Made by a program: the position numbers and the translations under genes. A DNA stretch of 64,000 nucleotides. Origin: Cyathus striatus (Eukaryota; Basidiomycota; Agaricomycetes; Agaricales; Nidulariaceae). Under the pieces are notes generated by a model. The model was not told the DNA's origin and did no database searches. It saw nothing but the letters and a program-made list of their open reading frames with translations. The DNA is taken from assembly GCA_025738555.1 (NCBI GenBank), contig JAOVFP010000017.1, positions 3,224,001-3,288,000 on the forward strand. The letters are read 5' to 3'. Shown piece after piece: positions 32,817 to 49,512 of the stretch (position 1 is the stretch's first letter; every line of letters starts with the position of its first letter).

Positions 32817-35800
32817 AGTATATCAAGGCAACGAGACGTCAATTAAAAGGGAAAATGGTGAGTATGATTTCTTTCAGAGTCATCCATATTGTGATTGACG
32901 TTCAACGTGGAGTGTATACTCCATAACAATGTTCCGTACATCTTGTAGCTTAGCTGCGTTGAACACCAGTAAATACCCACGTCGATGTGATATTTTAAAC
33001 AATCTTGAAGACTTCAATGAAGTCTGTAGTTTTTATCTCACGTCACGTCCAATAATAATGAACCGCAAAACCCGACGAAAGGATTGGATCTGCAATTTCA
33101 TTAAGCCCTCATCTACTCGTGACCCAACGGCTCTCACAAGCCAAGTTCACCCCGGCTTTTGAATCGTGATCAAGGCTTTCCCCAAGTAATCTAAGCGAGT
33201 ATGTTTTCACCACGAATTTTAAGTGCGTTCGTATCTGTTCGTATTTACTTATTCGTGTGGCGCGGCAAACCGGAACAATCTTGCGTTTTGATGAACAACA
33301 TCACCTGCATTCGCGTAGATGACAATTCATCAATGCTAGAAAATGCAAGCTGTTTTGATGTTAGGAGCGTGCGTGGAGGCGCATCATTTCTTGCAGGAAT
33401 ACCAGAGAATACCTCGTGAGTGCGCACATGTAAGACGTCGTAAACGACGTCACTTTCGAAAGTTTGGGTATGTAGGTGCAATTCTGGCACAGTCTAGTTT
33501 GATGAGCCCACTGTAGCCCACTGCCATCTTTCGGATGCGGGAATGGTGCATCTTGGATACAATATGTGCCTTGGTTCACGGAATTCACGGATCCCGGAGC
33601 AATGGTATGTATGGAGAGGGGATGTAAACATTGGTATTAAAAATGCCTAAAGGACAAAGTTGTTGTTGAAACGTTGAACTTGAAACTTGGCAACCATACG
33701 CCGCTCCCAACATGAAGACCATTGGGCGGTCTAAATCATAGATCATCCAGAATTCACCTGTGTACTTATCAGCGCTCAGCCAAATGCTCTTTGAATGCTC
33801 TATACAGGGAGCGTACTAAAAATGCTAATGGAAAGAGAAAACTTGGTGGTGGTAGAATAATATAAAATGGGTACTTTAAATTACACATTGCATAGCAACA
33901 ATTCCGTCTGTCCTGAAGGGCTGAAACATCTTTTCGGGCAAGCGGATTCGTTCGCCGCATTCTAAATGTTTATTTCTAAGGGTGTCAGCCCCTGCTCCAA
34001 ACAAGTACAGGAGGAATGTTTGGTCTTGGTTTATCTCCCCCGCGATTCAACGGTTCAACGTCAGCGTTCAACCAGCAATCACTTGACACTTGTTGCCTGT
34101 ATTTGGCCTACATTTGTTGGCACCTCCCTTCCCCCAAGGACTACGTCGCCTCCCTACACGTTCGCTGCATATACTCAGACTTGTGATGCTAAATAAAGTT
34201 CGGTATTTACGGACTCGATTGTGATCCCGCGTTCAGCAAGAAATCTGAATCTCTGATGTACGTTGTACTTGCTCAGTCCTATGATTTCCGCGTGCGAGGC
34301 TGGAATTAATTGTTAAACGTTGCGCGGAAAGGGTACGAAAGATCTATCTATCGGAATTCTATCCTCAATGTGTTCTCAATACGAATGCGAGTACATACTT
34401 ATTTTGAACTCACAATTCTATGTTGTGCTTGCACGATAGATATAAATCCTGCCTGTTACATCTTCCTTTAGGTTTCGCTCCACATGATGTGTACTTTTAA
34501 AAACTTTGTTGACTTCGGCATGTTGTGACTGTAAGCATATGGTGCTCCAGGGTTCTCCCCTGGAATCAAGCTCGAACTCCGGAGGCGCCATCTTCTGGAT
34601 CTGATAGCAATCGTCGTTCCTGGCTATTGACACTTTCGGTGTTGTTCAGTTCTTCCTAAAATGGTTTGATAGCCAATGTCAAGACCTTCAGGAGCGCTGC
34701 TCAACCTTTTGTAGAAGTGGCGCCGTGGTGTTCTCCATACTGGGAAAATTGCTGGACAAGATTGGCTGGCCGCCACGACGTACTTATCCCTTCCTGTGTG
34801 GTGGTCCAGACTGCTCTTGACCCTCTGCCTAGACTCTTCCTCCAACCTTCCCCACATTTAAAGCCTTCAAACGTGGATTAAGCTGTTAGACTCGCTGCCA
34901 TAAATACTAAGAATGCCTTTTTTCATGTTCCTTTCCGTCTCCCATGTTAATCCACGAAAACCTCCGCACCGCACACGCGTCTAAAAGTTTCTCACGTGTA
35001 CCTCCGATCCTCCGTTCTCCTTTTCTCTCGGTATCGTCCTTCAAATCACACTGGCTTCAGGCTTCCAAAGGCTTCCAACCGCAAATGGATAGATCTGCGA
35101 CCTTCCACGTAAAGCCCACGAACAGCGGTTCCATACCAATTTATTCCGTTTTGAATTCTTTGGTTTAACCTGAGTAACTTGGCTAAACCGCTGAAGGAAC
35201 TTTGGAGAGGGTAACGTTCAGTTAAAATTGGCCATTCAAGCTACCGCGACGTCTGTTCTTGCCAGTCCAATCCTGTTTGATCAAGGTTACCACCTACGTC
35301 ATCTGCCACAGCACCATCGACTTCTCCGCATCTCTCATTCTTGATGCTTTGTTGAAGTTTCTCCGAATAGCTCTTTTGTTGTAACTTCTTATCCGCCCAA
35401 GACGAAGTCTCCATATTAAGGTCGTCATCATATGTATATGCCGTAGCATGAGCAATTTTTAAAAATGCGGTGGCGACTGGAATGTAAGTTAAAACCCTTA
35501 CTTCATTTATATTTTTCGTTTGTGCTAACCAGGTGCCAACTGAATGGTTAGTGCCGTTACATATTACGTTTACAGTGAACATGTTTTTTTTTGTTTCGGT
35601 GGATAAACATTTTGTTCAGGGCGAGCATGCCATTTTTCTACGTAATTTTGCCGAAGAACACTCGTAACACTTGTACGAAGATAATGCAGAAGTCTACTAT
35701 AGTAAGAGTTACTCATTCATTCATTCTTTACAGCTTTAGGCCTGCGTCCAGAATTTGGGATCGCTCTAGACATTAATATCTATGTAAGTATGACTTGGTG

Positions 35801-36529
35801 TGGTGGACGGTCTTCCGTGACAAAAGACTGAATTGTAGCGAACGACGTCGGCTACTTAACTTGAGTGACGATGAACAGTGTCAGACGTTGTCACTTCATC
35901 TCCAACATAAGTATTCATCCCGTATTTTGGAAAATCCCGATGCTAATAATGTATGCAAATTACGGCAACACAGCCTCTCAGGGCAATATCCGCGAGGTTC
36001 TTGGTCCTTCGCCGCGCAGAGTAAGTCACAGTGTGATACATATCCGTATACACTTATTTACAGGATCCTGTGGAGCGGGGGAAGAAGGTGATCCTCTAGA
36101 ATGGAACATGAAGTATCTGGAGAAACAGCGATTTATTTAATGTACAAGCTCCTGAATCCTGAAGGACTTAAGGTGTTGTTGAGAACTGGTATACATAGGA
36201 TACCTTTATGCTTAGGTTGAGCCCCGGTTGGGATAAGTTTAACTCAGGATTGCACACTGTTTATGGCGGTAATTGAGCTGATAGCAGGATGGTTGCCATG
36301 TACGGCAGCGATCAATCCCGAGGTAAGATTAGTGTGATCGGAGGGTGAGTTCGCGTTGTCCTTTGCGGGGTGCCTAGCGATTCAATATAGTACCTGCAGC
36401 TTTTAAAACGTTTTCCATATGCCTGTCACGGCCACTAATCCTATATATACCTAGTCTGCAGGCTTAATTCATTCCTTACTTTCTTCCTTCTGCCAGTTAC
36501 TTATCTCCAGGAACTTTACCTTCAGCTCA
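32817..36529. other. Gene-poor stretch of about 3.7 kb
   Basis: No gene is supported on either strand. Short open frames have no recognisable motif. Near 35.95-36.14 kb a phrase ANYGNTASQGNIREVLG is followed by a GT-AG-like gap and reads protein-like, but I cannot extend it into a gene. It might be a decayed fragment. No long repeats were seen. Confidence 0.4.
36442..36449 (+). promoter_or_regulatory. TATA box of the FAD oxidoreductase gene
   Basis: TATATATA lies 81-88 bases upstream of the ATG at 36530, followed by a pyrimidine-rich leader. Confidence 0.55.
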
Positions 36530-39184
36530 ATGTCAGATCAATATACACCCCTTCCTCAAGAACTGGCTGACGAGCTTTCATCGTCGTGTCGAGGCTCAGT
36601 CTATGTTAACGATGATCCCAAGTGAGACATTCCACGTATTGGTTACATTTCTACGCATTGAACTTGTCTCAGTTTTAAGGATTACTCTACCATTTTCAAC
36701 GGCAACGTTGAAACGCATGCGAAGGCTGTCATCTGTCCTCTTGACGCTGAAGATGTCAGCAAGTGAGTGTAGATCATTGACCATTTCATTCTCTTCACGT
36801 CACGCTGATCCTCTGACCAGGACCCTCTTATTTTGCTCCAAACATGGTCTTTCGCCTTCTGTTAAAGCTGGTGGTTACGGAACTGCTGGCTGGGCTATAG
36901 GGGGCGATATAATCATCGATTTGAGCAGGCTTGTTGAGATTGATATCGAAGTTCCTAAAGAAGACGGCACATTTACCAGTCTGAAGGATGTGGCGTCAGC
37001 TAACAGCAAGGGGAAGAAAGCGGTTTATCAGCCTGGGTCCTCATCCAGCGGAAAGCGTCGCCGGGAAGAAGATTCAGAGCTACGCAATTATGATGAGGCA
37101 TCACACGCTGTGGCCTCTTTTCTACGCGGACCTACTAGCCTCTCAAGCTCAGCGGATGGACCTGCGCATATTCGAAGGCGTCTTAACCCTCCTTCTCCTC
37201 ATAGAGGAGACTCGTCTGATTTCTCGAGACAAGTTTCTGCTGAACCAAGATCATCCATGTCGAAGGCGGTTCAGGAGGTTCTGATGGTGTTTCTGTGAAT
37301 TCCACAGCTGCCACCAGCCCGTCTCCTTCATCTGGTAATGCTACTGCCTTCGACTCAATGCCCAGCTCTTCCTCCATTGCGCGAAGTGGAGCTGATCCAT
37401 TTGGATATCTCGACACTCCAGATAATTTCGCATCAACTCCTGCACCAGCCGTTTTACAGACTGCACACAACCCACATGCTGCAGTGTTCTTGGGCCCCAC
37501 TTCCAGCGCACTATTTAACGTTCCAGGAGGCCCACTTTCGCAAGTCAATTTGCAGACTCATGCGGAGCCTCTTCACCCCCATGCTTTTGTCATGTTTGGG
37601 GCTGGAATGCGTCAGAAGGAAATTGACACCTTCACTGCCCAAAATAAACTCGAAGCTAGGTATCTCACCGGTACCGGGGAAGGAATTCCTTATCATGTAC
37701 CCTTGTGAGTCCTGCATTTTCTATTCGCGGGAATATTTGAGTCTAAAACCGCAACCAGTGCGGCGCATCCTGTTGGATCTTCCATCATGCTTCTTGGTGG
37801 CTTTGGATTCTTGGGTCGCTTGCATGGTCTGAGTGTAGATAACCTTGTAGAAGTGGAGATGGTTTTGGCCGATGGCCGTATTGTCGTGGTAAATGAGATG
37901 GAACACTCAGGTAATAGAGCCTGTAGTCTTGCTCATTTGATGATTTTTGACGTATTTATCTGCACTAGATCTTTGGTGGGCACTCCGAGGGGCTGGTCCC
38001 GTCTTGGGTGTGGCCACAAGGTACAAGGCCAAAGCTTTCCCCGTGCCCGTAGTTTTCGCTGGAAATCTTATTTAGTTAGTTGACTTGTCTAGCTTTTTGG
38101 TCTCCTGCTGACAGTCGAGTCTCTCAGCCGGTTTAATAAGGCAACTGCCCCGTCTCTTATCAAGCATTTCCGTGACTGCGTTAAGGGTGCTCCTCGCGAA
38201 CTTTATGCCAATGTGCTCCTGACTGCGGGTCCTGCCGGAAAAGATTCACTCGTCGTGGTTCAGATGTGCTACGTCGGCCCGAAGGAAAAAGGCCAAGAAT
38301 ATCTTGCCGCGATTTCTTCCTGGGATGGCGAGACATGCTTGCTTAACGAAGTTGACGAGAAAAGCTTCCTGCATCAACAAGATAGCGTTGCTCAAGTTTT
38401 ACGTGGAAAAGGTTTGGCTACTAAAGATGTATAGATTTTTGTTCTTTACCAACATTCTTCTTCCGAACAGCGGGCAGGCAATGGTTTATTCGCTCTGCCC
38501 TGATATCCTCCCTCCCAGACGACATCATTAATGATACCGTGATACAATTCGCTGATACGCCTGTTGGGTGCAGTAAGTGCTTCTGTCTTCTTTCGTCACA
38601 GTAGACATGTAATCAGGGCAAAACTCTATTTTGCAGCTTGGCTTTTCGAGCTCGCAGGAGGTGCCATTGGTGACTTTGAGGACAACGCTATTCCGAAATC
38701 TCAGAGAGAAGCCGCATTTACGATTGCCGCCCTCCACCAGTGGGAGCTGGATGTAATTGATGATCGTTGTGTTGAATCTGCGGAAGAGGTAAAAAATCCG
38801 CATGTTTATTTCGCTAGAATATACGTCGCTAACTAAGTACGTCACTATTTTAGTGGATTGCGGGAACGCTGGATTCTGTACACATTGGCGGCCCTTTCCC
38901 TAGCGTAAGTATATTCCACGCATATTCCTTTACATGACCTAAGACTCAAATGGTAGTTCCTTGGCCGTCACGAACCACCCGAGCGCACCATGGCCTGTTT
39001 CGGGGATAACTGGACTCGACTTAGTGAAGTCAAGAAAAAGTACGACCCCAAAAATTTGTTTAGGAATACATTCTGGCCTCTCGGAGAAGACGGGCAACCT
39101 GTTGACCCTCGTACACATGAACCTCCTACACCCGAGTTCCTCGAACCTCATAAATCTCCTCAGGCGCTGAAAAATACGAATTGA
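36530..39184 (+). CDS. FAD-linked oxidoreductase, BBE/PCMH type, with large low-complexity insertion
   Basis: A flavoprotein of the berberine-bridge/6-hydroxynicotine-oxidase type. The N-terminal FAD domain reads DYSTIFNGNVETHAKAVICP, VKAGGYGTAGWAIGGDIIID and, after an insertion, GGFGFLGRLHGLSVDNLVEV, VLADGRIVVVNE and DLWWALRGAGPVLGVATRY. The C-terminal BBE segment reads DNWTRLSEVKKKYDPKNLFR. Between LSRLVEIDIE and the GGFG motif lie about 240 extra residues, rich in Ser, Pro and Arg, where normal members have only about 20-30. About nine exons. There is no obvious signal peptide, so an intracellular location is likely. The exact splice near 38.07-38.12 kb (before VESLSRFNKATA) is uncertain. 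The substrate is not predictable. Confidence 0.88.
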
Positions 39185-39532
39185 ACGCCCAGTTTAGCCG
39201 GGTAACACGCTATCTTTATGGTAGTTTTTAAGAATAGCTCTTCCAAATTTCTACGAGTGTTTTCGATTTTACGTTACCGAATCATTCTACTTTATATTAA
39301 ATGCTATGTATGTATATTGCATAGTACAGAGAGAAACATGCTCATATGGAATCAAAATATCGAAGAGAATTCCCAATTAGACAAAACAAGAGTGACGGAA
39401 GAACAAAAGAAAATAGAACGTTACCAAATACAACCAAGACAATTGGAAAGCAATATCAAGAAGTATAAATACAATAGGTAGATAATTACTTGCGGAATTA
39501 TCTTCGCTTCTCCCTCGAGCTTGGGGATTAAA
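39185..39532. other. Convergent intergenic, 3' ends of two genes
   Basis: AT-rich 350 bases with no coding signal; both neighbours end here. Confidence 0.5.
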
Positions 39533-42500
39533 TTATCGCGGTATAGATACAGGCTCCAAGAAGCTCGCCAAGGCCCATCCTACCATTCCTTCCGAATCTC
39601 TGCACAATAATAAACAATCTTCACCTTCATCCACATAAAGCGGCAGCTTGGGATGTATACTAGGATGCCCGGCTTCTTGTAGAACCTCAAAAAACTCCCC
39701 CTCCTTCAACCTGAAGAAGGGGAAACTGAAATACGACACCGATGGTGGGGGATTGCAATGATGAATAACCTGACACACGTATTTCGCGGGTCGAGTAGCC
39801 CAACTATCTCGTCTGTTCGGCATGAGCGCAGGTTCAGGATCGTACTGGTGGTACGATGCTTGAGGGAACGAAGACGTATTAGACCGACTATTGGACGGTC
39901 TCCGAGGTGGATTTTCAGCGGATTTGCGTTTGTAACTATTTCCACCTGGGGATATTCTTCCGCGATCTCGTTCCCGCTCCCGTTCCCTATCTCGATCGCG
40001 CTCCCGCTCCTGTTCGAAATATTGCATCTGCACGGGCGCACTATCCGGTATCTGGCGGTAGCCATACCCATATCCAGAATGGCCATCGTCCGCAAACCCT
40101 CCGGTTGTCGATCGGGACGTGGACGGCCGCGGCCCGTATCCATCGTCCGTATACCCTGTCGTCGTCCGTGAATTGGACGGCCGAACAGGCTTCTCCGTAG
40201 GCAGAGTCATGCTCTGCGTCCTTGGAAGCGTAGGAACGTCCGGAATCATATATTCCGGGGGGGCAAACTCCCGCCTGGGGCTCTTTCCCTTCCTGCTGGA
40301 TTTCCCAGAGTGAAGACTATCGTTGGAGGATTTTCGTCCTACACTTCGTCGCATTTGTCCTCCTCCAATCGAAGCGTCCGAGTTTCCCCTCCCGCGCGAC
40401 TTGATGCTAGGTGTGAGTGGGTACGGGCCGGATACAGCATACTGCCCTACGACATGCACAGGCTCCAAGGACGAGAGCATGCTCGACACCACAGGTGAAC
40501 TCCTCTTCTTCCCCCCGCTACTCGTCGAGTCCATGCTGTACCTCACCGGTTCCTGATACAGCTTCTTCTGCTGCACGACATTCAATCCCTCAATAATCTC
40601 GCACACGTCCATCCACCTTGCACACCACACGTTGACCGTCTCCGCGTGCCCTGCGTTCCACTCCCCTTCTACACGGAGCATCTCCCACAGCTCGGCCCAG
40701 CAATTGCGCACATCGCGCCAAAAGTTGGTCTGGATTTCTGCGAGGCGGCGCACGAAGATGGCGAGTCCGCGGTGGAGGAGCGCAATGTACTGCGGTAGCT
40801 CGGCGGCAAGTTGTCCTCGTAACGCAAGGTAGTTGGTCGATGCTGCCAGAAGTGAGGGGGGAGGACGTGTCTTGTTGGACACGTTCATGGTCATCAGATG
40901 GTAGTGATACGGCTCTTGGTCGTTCATGGATGCGAGCAGCTTCAGAGGCTGATTCATCGTCGTTAGCAAGTGCGCTATTTCCTTTAACAGCTTTTCGTTG
41001 ATCACCGATTCGAGGCGCACACATAAAGGCATAAGCTGGCGCTCCACAAGCGCAAGAAAGGCATTGAAGGCCTCGCTTTCCTGGTCGGGGACAATCCAAT
41101 GACTTTCCCAAAGCTCACAGCCCATGCACGGAGGGCTAAAACGACATTACTGGTCATTTTGGCCCAATCCACCACGTTCCGGGCAAACTTTTGCGTAAAG
41201 TCATCTATATCCTTCAATTCGTGCTGCATGCGCTCCACCAGGGCTGCTTCTTCATTCTCCCCGGTGAGGTTCACCGCACGGGGCCCACCGTGCCTGAGAC
41301 TCTTCATCTTTGTCAAATTCACACTTGCGGACACACTCACACCCGCAGTCGGCTTGATCTTGATCTTCTTTCCCCCACTTAGCACATCCTTGATCACCTC
41401 GGCCCTTCTCCGCCCTTCATTCACATTCCTTGCCACTTCCTCGAGCTTCCGCCGGGCCTCCTTGAGGTTGTCCTTGTCAGAGTGGCAGTCGGGTGTTTCG
41501 TCGATGATGGCGGCGAGGAGGAGGGGGTATTTGAGGAGCCGCTGGACGGGTTTAATGAGGAGGGAGGAGAGATCCCATGCGTGGGAGTGTGTGGAGGCGA
41601 TGTTTTGGGTGTGGGCGAGGTAGGCTTGCAGGGCGGGTGTGCTGGGCAGGGATTGGAGATGGGATACGGCGTTGGAGTGCCGGGTGATATATTGCTTGTA
41701 GGGTTTCTCGAGGTCGGGTATCTACAAGGCATCAGAATAAGATGAGAGGGGAGCGGAGAATGGAACTTACTATACAGAGGAACAAAGCACCCACTCGATC
41801 ATCGCCGACTCCACCCTCCAGCAAGGCTCCTAAGCTCTCCTCGAGGTGCTCAGACAGTGCATCGGAAAAGACGGCGAGTTCAGCAATGTTGTTAAATATA
41901 GCCTTTACATCCTCCTGAGACATCGGCGGGCCTAAGGCCGCGATGGAGGAATCGGAGGAGGTGGATAGGGTGCGTGAGGAAGATGCTGACGAGTTGGGTG
42001 GGGAGGGGGGTGTTTGTTGCAGTGGGACGGTCTGCCCTACGGAAACGAGTTAGGTGCGAAGTGAATGGCACGTGAAGGAGAGAAAGGTACACACCTAGCG
42101 CCAAGGGGATGTGAACTGTCCTGATGAGCGCTAAATCGGAGGCATAAGCCCGTTCGGAGGAAAGTAGCTCGAGCAACGCATGCTGGCGTTTGGTCATGGG
42201 TGTGTGCTGCATTGGAGCTGCCACAGACGAGGAAGAGGAAGACGGGGCATCGAGGTCGTCCAGTGAAAGACTGATAGGAGAGTCTGGGCGGAGAGGGAGT
42301 GCCTTGGAGAGGAGGTTTGCGTTGGTGGTGGTAGAATCGTCTGTGAGAGTCATGGAGGTGACAGAGTCGACGAGGGTGTCGAGGGAGGGGTAGGAGTCTC
42401 TGTCACGCATGGCAAAGAATGGGGCAGGCAGGTCGTCTGGGGGTGGGGTGTCGGGTCGGGGTGGGGTGGTTGGGTTGGAGAGGGAGCGAGCTGGGGGTCG

Positions 42501-42710
42501 TAAAGGTGAGCGAGGGGGCAAGGGAGGAGAAGTGGTATGTTGCGAACTTGGAGGGAGAGCAAGGGATGAGGATGAGGAAGAGGGAGAAGGACAAGTCGGA
42601 GGGTGTAGTAAGTTTGGACTGCCCACGCGGCGAGAACGAGGCACGGGGTTGGTCGAAGGTGGGGATGGTGTGAGGGCCGGGGAGAGAGATGTGACTGGCA
42701 GAGTAGACAT
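39533..42710 (-). CDS. DH-BAR domain Rho/Cdc42 guanine nucleotide exchange factor (Gef1/Tuba-like), apparent frameshift
   Basis: A large cytosolic activator of Rho-type GTPases. A Ser/Pro-rich N-terminus (MSTLPVTSLSPALTPSP) leads to a DH domain: TKRQHALLELLSSERAYASD, EDVKAIFNNIAELAVFSDAL and SSLLIKPVQRLLKYPLLL. A BAR domain follows (VERMQHELKDIDDFTQKFAR, VIGLSP, then QESEAFNAFLALVERQLMPL, and LAEIQTNFWRDV). The disordered region has an RERDRDRE run. The end is SH3-like (KYVCQVIHHCNPPPSVSYFS, HPKLPLYVDEGEDCLLLCRD, MVGWALASFLEPV). DH plus BAR is the layout of fission yeast Gef1 and animal Tuba, which activate Cdc42. The BAR domain is read in two frames that meet at a run of four C at 41087-41090 on the minus strand. 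One more C would keep the frame. Confidence 0.9.
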
Positions 42711-43730
42711 TGTGCTGCGAGAGACGCCCGCAGTGAGATCCTTTGAGAGAACAAGGACAAAGCAGTGAAGGCAACCAAGACGATAGGATGGCCCCTGTAC
42801 TCGGACCGCGGATATGATGATGACCGCGTTTTCGCCGCGTGTGTGTTTGAGCAGGACGTGCTAGACGGCGTCGAGGGGGTGTAGCTGGCGAGGGTACCTC
42901 CAGTAGATATCAACTCTGCATTGCATGTGCTATTCCAGTCATGTGCGAAGGAGGTGCTCTCCCTCCCGTACTTCTTCCGCCATTTAGACTCCAAGCCGCT
43001 ATTTCTCCGCCCCATACATGTCATGTCCCCGTATCATATGTACCTGTCACTAAAGCGGCGCGCAGAATGACTTCTTACCTCCCCACTCCATATGATTTCT
43101 TTTCTTCTTCAATTCCAAAATGCTATATTTGACCTAGTTCGCTATAAATATTAACTGCTGCACTGATAAGCACCAGATCCACACTCTGTTAATTAACTGC
43201 CTCCCACCACCCACACTCTACCTACCATCCTGCATGTGAACTTTCGTTAAGCTTCGTGGCAGACACTGACAGATAATGGTAACAGCAAGCGAGGATGCTC
43301 TAAAATGGGTGATCACCGCTGCGAGCGGACCCGACTCCCTCTTCAGTCCACTTACTGGCAAAGAGATTAAATGCAGCATCAATAATATTAATAGATATAA
43401 TATAATCTTCTCTAAACTAACTGGTATAAGCATTCAAGTGACCAACCTCTTGACCTCAACTGTGCCAGCGGTGGTTCGCAAGTGCAACATGTTCGCTGGC
43501 CTAGACTAAGAATAAATGTTTGAAATCCACGACGACGACAAACACACGACGTGGATCATGATGGCGGTGCTAACGCCGAACGGAGGAACACTGAAACCAA
43601 TCCCCAGCTTTCCTTCTCCCCACCATTCTTCCTGTCTCTTCACGTACAAAGTACTATTCTAACGACGCATTACGCCGCCTAGACGCCCTCTAATAAACAC
43701 CACACCCACCACTGCTGGTCTGTGTATACC
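42711..43730. other. Divergent intergenic region, GEF and PMR1 promoters
   Basis: About 1.0 kb with no supported gene. The stretch next to PMR1 is pyrimidine-rich and ends in a short leader before the ATG. Confidence 0.5.
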
Positions 43731-47486
<3,756 letters not shown>

Positions 47487-47652
47487 AAGTGAACAAATAA
47501 TGGGTATAACACGTGGATCGCTTTGGAATTGTTTTAGTACATTTGACTAATTATTTATTGTTTCTCTTTGCTGGCAGCACATGCATTGGACACGTATGAC
47601 GAAGACAACACTTGCCTATCTAGATCCCGATAGGAAAACGACACCAAAAATA

Positions 47653-47726
47653 TGGCCAACGCCAGGGTCGAACTGACGACCTTCGCGTTATTAGCACGAC
47701 GCTCTAACCAACTGAGCTAGTCGGCC
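47653..47726 (-). tRNA. tRNA-Ile (AAT)
   Basis: A complete cloverleaf reads on the minus strand. The acceptor stem GGCCGAC pairs with GTTGGCC (one G-T pair), with discriminator A. The D arm is TAGCTCAGTTGGTTAGAGC, the anticodon loop contains CTAATAA (anticodon AAT), and the T arm has GGTTCGA-type GTTCGAC. Length is 74 with no intron. Confidence 0.95.
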
Positions 47727-48238
47727 ACTTACAAAAGGATTACAGATCACATATATGATTAGATAACGCTTAATGCAGGAGACATCACTTCGGACCGATG
47801 CGCGCCCCCTGAGCCTTCAACCTTGAATCTTCGTTATCAACAACTTGTGGCTTCCAAGTTCGATGGCCTTCTACATAATGTATTCTGGAGTACAGGGTTC
47901 CACAAAGCTGACTGATTCCGACGGCCTAGTTGAAAGGATTGATAAGCTTATGGACACACGAAGGTCATTTTTGAACACCTATCGAATATTATAATTGGCT
48001 TATAATATTACTAACATTACCATAAACGTCGAAATGATTCGATGCTGGACACTGGAAAACGTGTATCCGTCCGGACCGCATGACCCGGACCGCTGACCGA
48101 CGCATAACATGACGCAAGAAAGTCGCATATTCTACAGAAATGGATTATCTCGGGGGGTATATAAGCCCTGCTCTTTTTCGATTCCTATATCCCCCTTTTT
48201 CTCCCCATTCTTGTTCTTAGCTCTATCTCCAACTCACA
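47727..48238. other. Intergenic: tRNA upstream and aldo-keto reductase promoter
   Basis: No gene supported apart from the TATA element listed separately. Confidence 0.5.
48158..48165 (+). promoter_or_regulatory. TATA box of the aldo-keto reductase gene
   Basis: TATATAAG lies 74-81 bases upstream of the ATG at 48239 and is followed by a dense CT block (typical of highly expressed fungal genes). Together with the codon preference for C-ending codons in this gene, this suggests strong expression. Confidence 0.7.
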
Positions 48239-49512
48239 ATGTCCTTCGGAAAGATCCTCACTCTCTCCAGCGGTGCTCCTCTTCCCCAGATCGGTCTCGG
48301 AACCTGGCTCTCTAAGCCCCATGAGGTCGAGCATGCTGTATGATATCCTTACCGATCAGCTTGTCTTTATCACCTCTAATGTCTCGAACAGGTCGAGTAT
48401 GCTGTCCGCAACGGATACCGCCACCTCGATCTCGCTATGGTCTACGAGAACCAGGATGAGGTCGGTGCCGCCCTCAAGAAAGTCATCCCCTCTGTTGTGA
48501 AGCGCGAGGATCTCTTCATCACCTCTAAGCTCTGGAACTCGTCCCACCAGCCCGATCAGGTTGAGAAGGAGCTTGATGAGACCCTCAAGTTGCTCGGCCT
48601 TGATTACCTCGATCTCTATCGTACGTCCGTATCCTTAAATGTGCCCGTAATACCATTTTCTGACGCGCCCTTCGTCCGCATGTAGTCATTCATTGGCCTG
48701 TTGCCTTCCCTCCCGGAAATGGCCTCTTCCCCTCTCACCCCACAAAAGAAAACGAAGTGGCACTCGATACCCAGACTTCCCTCGTTGACACATGGAAAGC
48801 CATGATCAAACTCCCAAAGTCAAAGGTCCGCAACGTCGGTGTGTCCAACTTCACCATTGAGCACATCGAAGGTATCATCAAGGCTACCGGTGTCGTTCCC
48901 GTAAGCATATTTCCTTTGAAGGATAGGAATTGTGATAATCTGAAAGTCGGTCGGGATAGGTGGTAAACCAAGTCGAGGCGCACCCTCTTCTCCCGCAGGA
49001 CGACCTCGTCGCATACGCAAAGGAGAAGAACATCCACCTGACTGCATACAGCCCTCTCGGAAACAACTGTATGCCCTTTATTCGCGTCTTCTTACCTTCG
49101 CCTTACTAAAACTACCATTTCTTACGATAGTGGTCGGCAAGCCCAAACTCACTGAGCACCCTATCGTTAGCGAAATCGCCAAAAAGCTCGGCGCCACAAC
49201 TGCACAGGTTCTCGTCGCATGGGGTGTCCACCGTGGATACTCTGTCATCCCAAAGAGTGTGCAGGAGGAGCGTATCGTCTCTAACTTCAAGCAAGTTGAG
49301 CTCAGCGAGGAAGATTACAAGCAGGTGTCATCTATTGGTGTTAACAACCACACACGGTGTGTTATGCGCTGGTTTTCATAGTAAAGATAGACTTACCGAT
49401 GTGGAATGAACACAGGTTTAACATTCCTTACGGATATAAGCCGAAGTGGGATATTAATCTCTTCGGAGAACCTGAGGAGAAAGATGCCTCTGTCCAGGTT
49501 AAAATCGTATAA
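48239..49512 (+). CDS. Aldo-keto reductase (glycerol-dehydrogenase/Gcy1-like)
   Basis: A cytosolic NADPH-dependent carbonyl reductase. Six or more exons read [133 protein letters not shown]. The catalytic tetrad is visible as Asp and Tyr in HLDLAMVY, Lys in TSKLW and His in LIHWP, and the IPKS cofactor motif is intact. The C-terminus [20 protein letters not shown] is close to fungal glycerol/glyceraldehyde reductases. The substrate could be glyceraldehyde, xylose or aromatic aldehydes. Introns are about 50-70 bases. Confidence 0.95.

Noticed and set aside
41084..41125. A 38-base intron (gtgagc to accag) explaining the GEF frame change
   Set aside because: It would delete conserved BAR residues (VSFGKVIGLSP) and is shorter than the other introns seen here; a missing C explains the data better.
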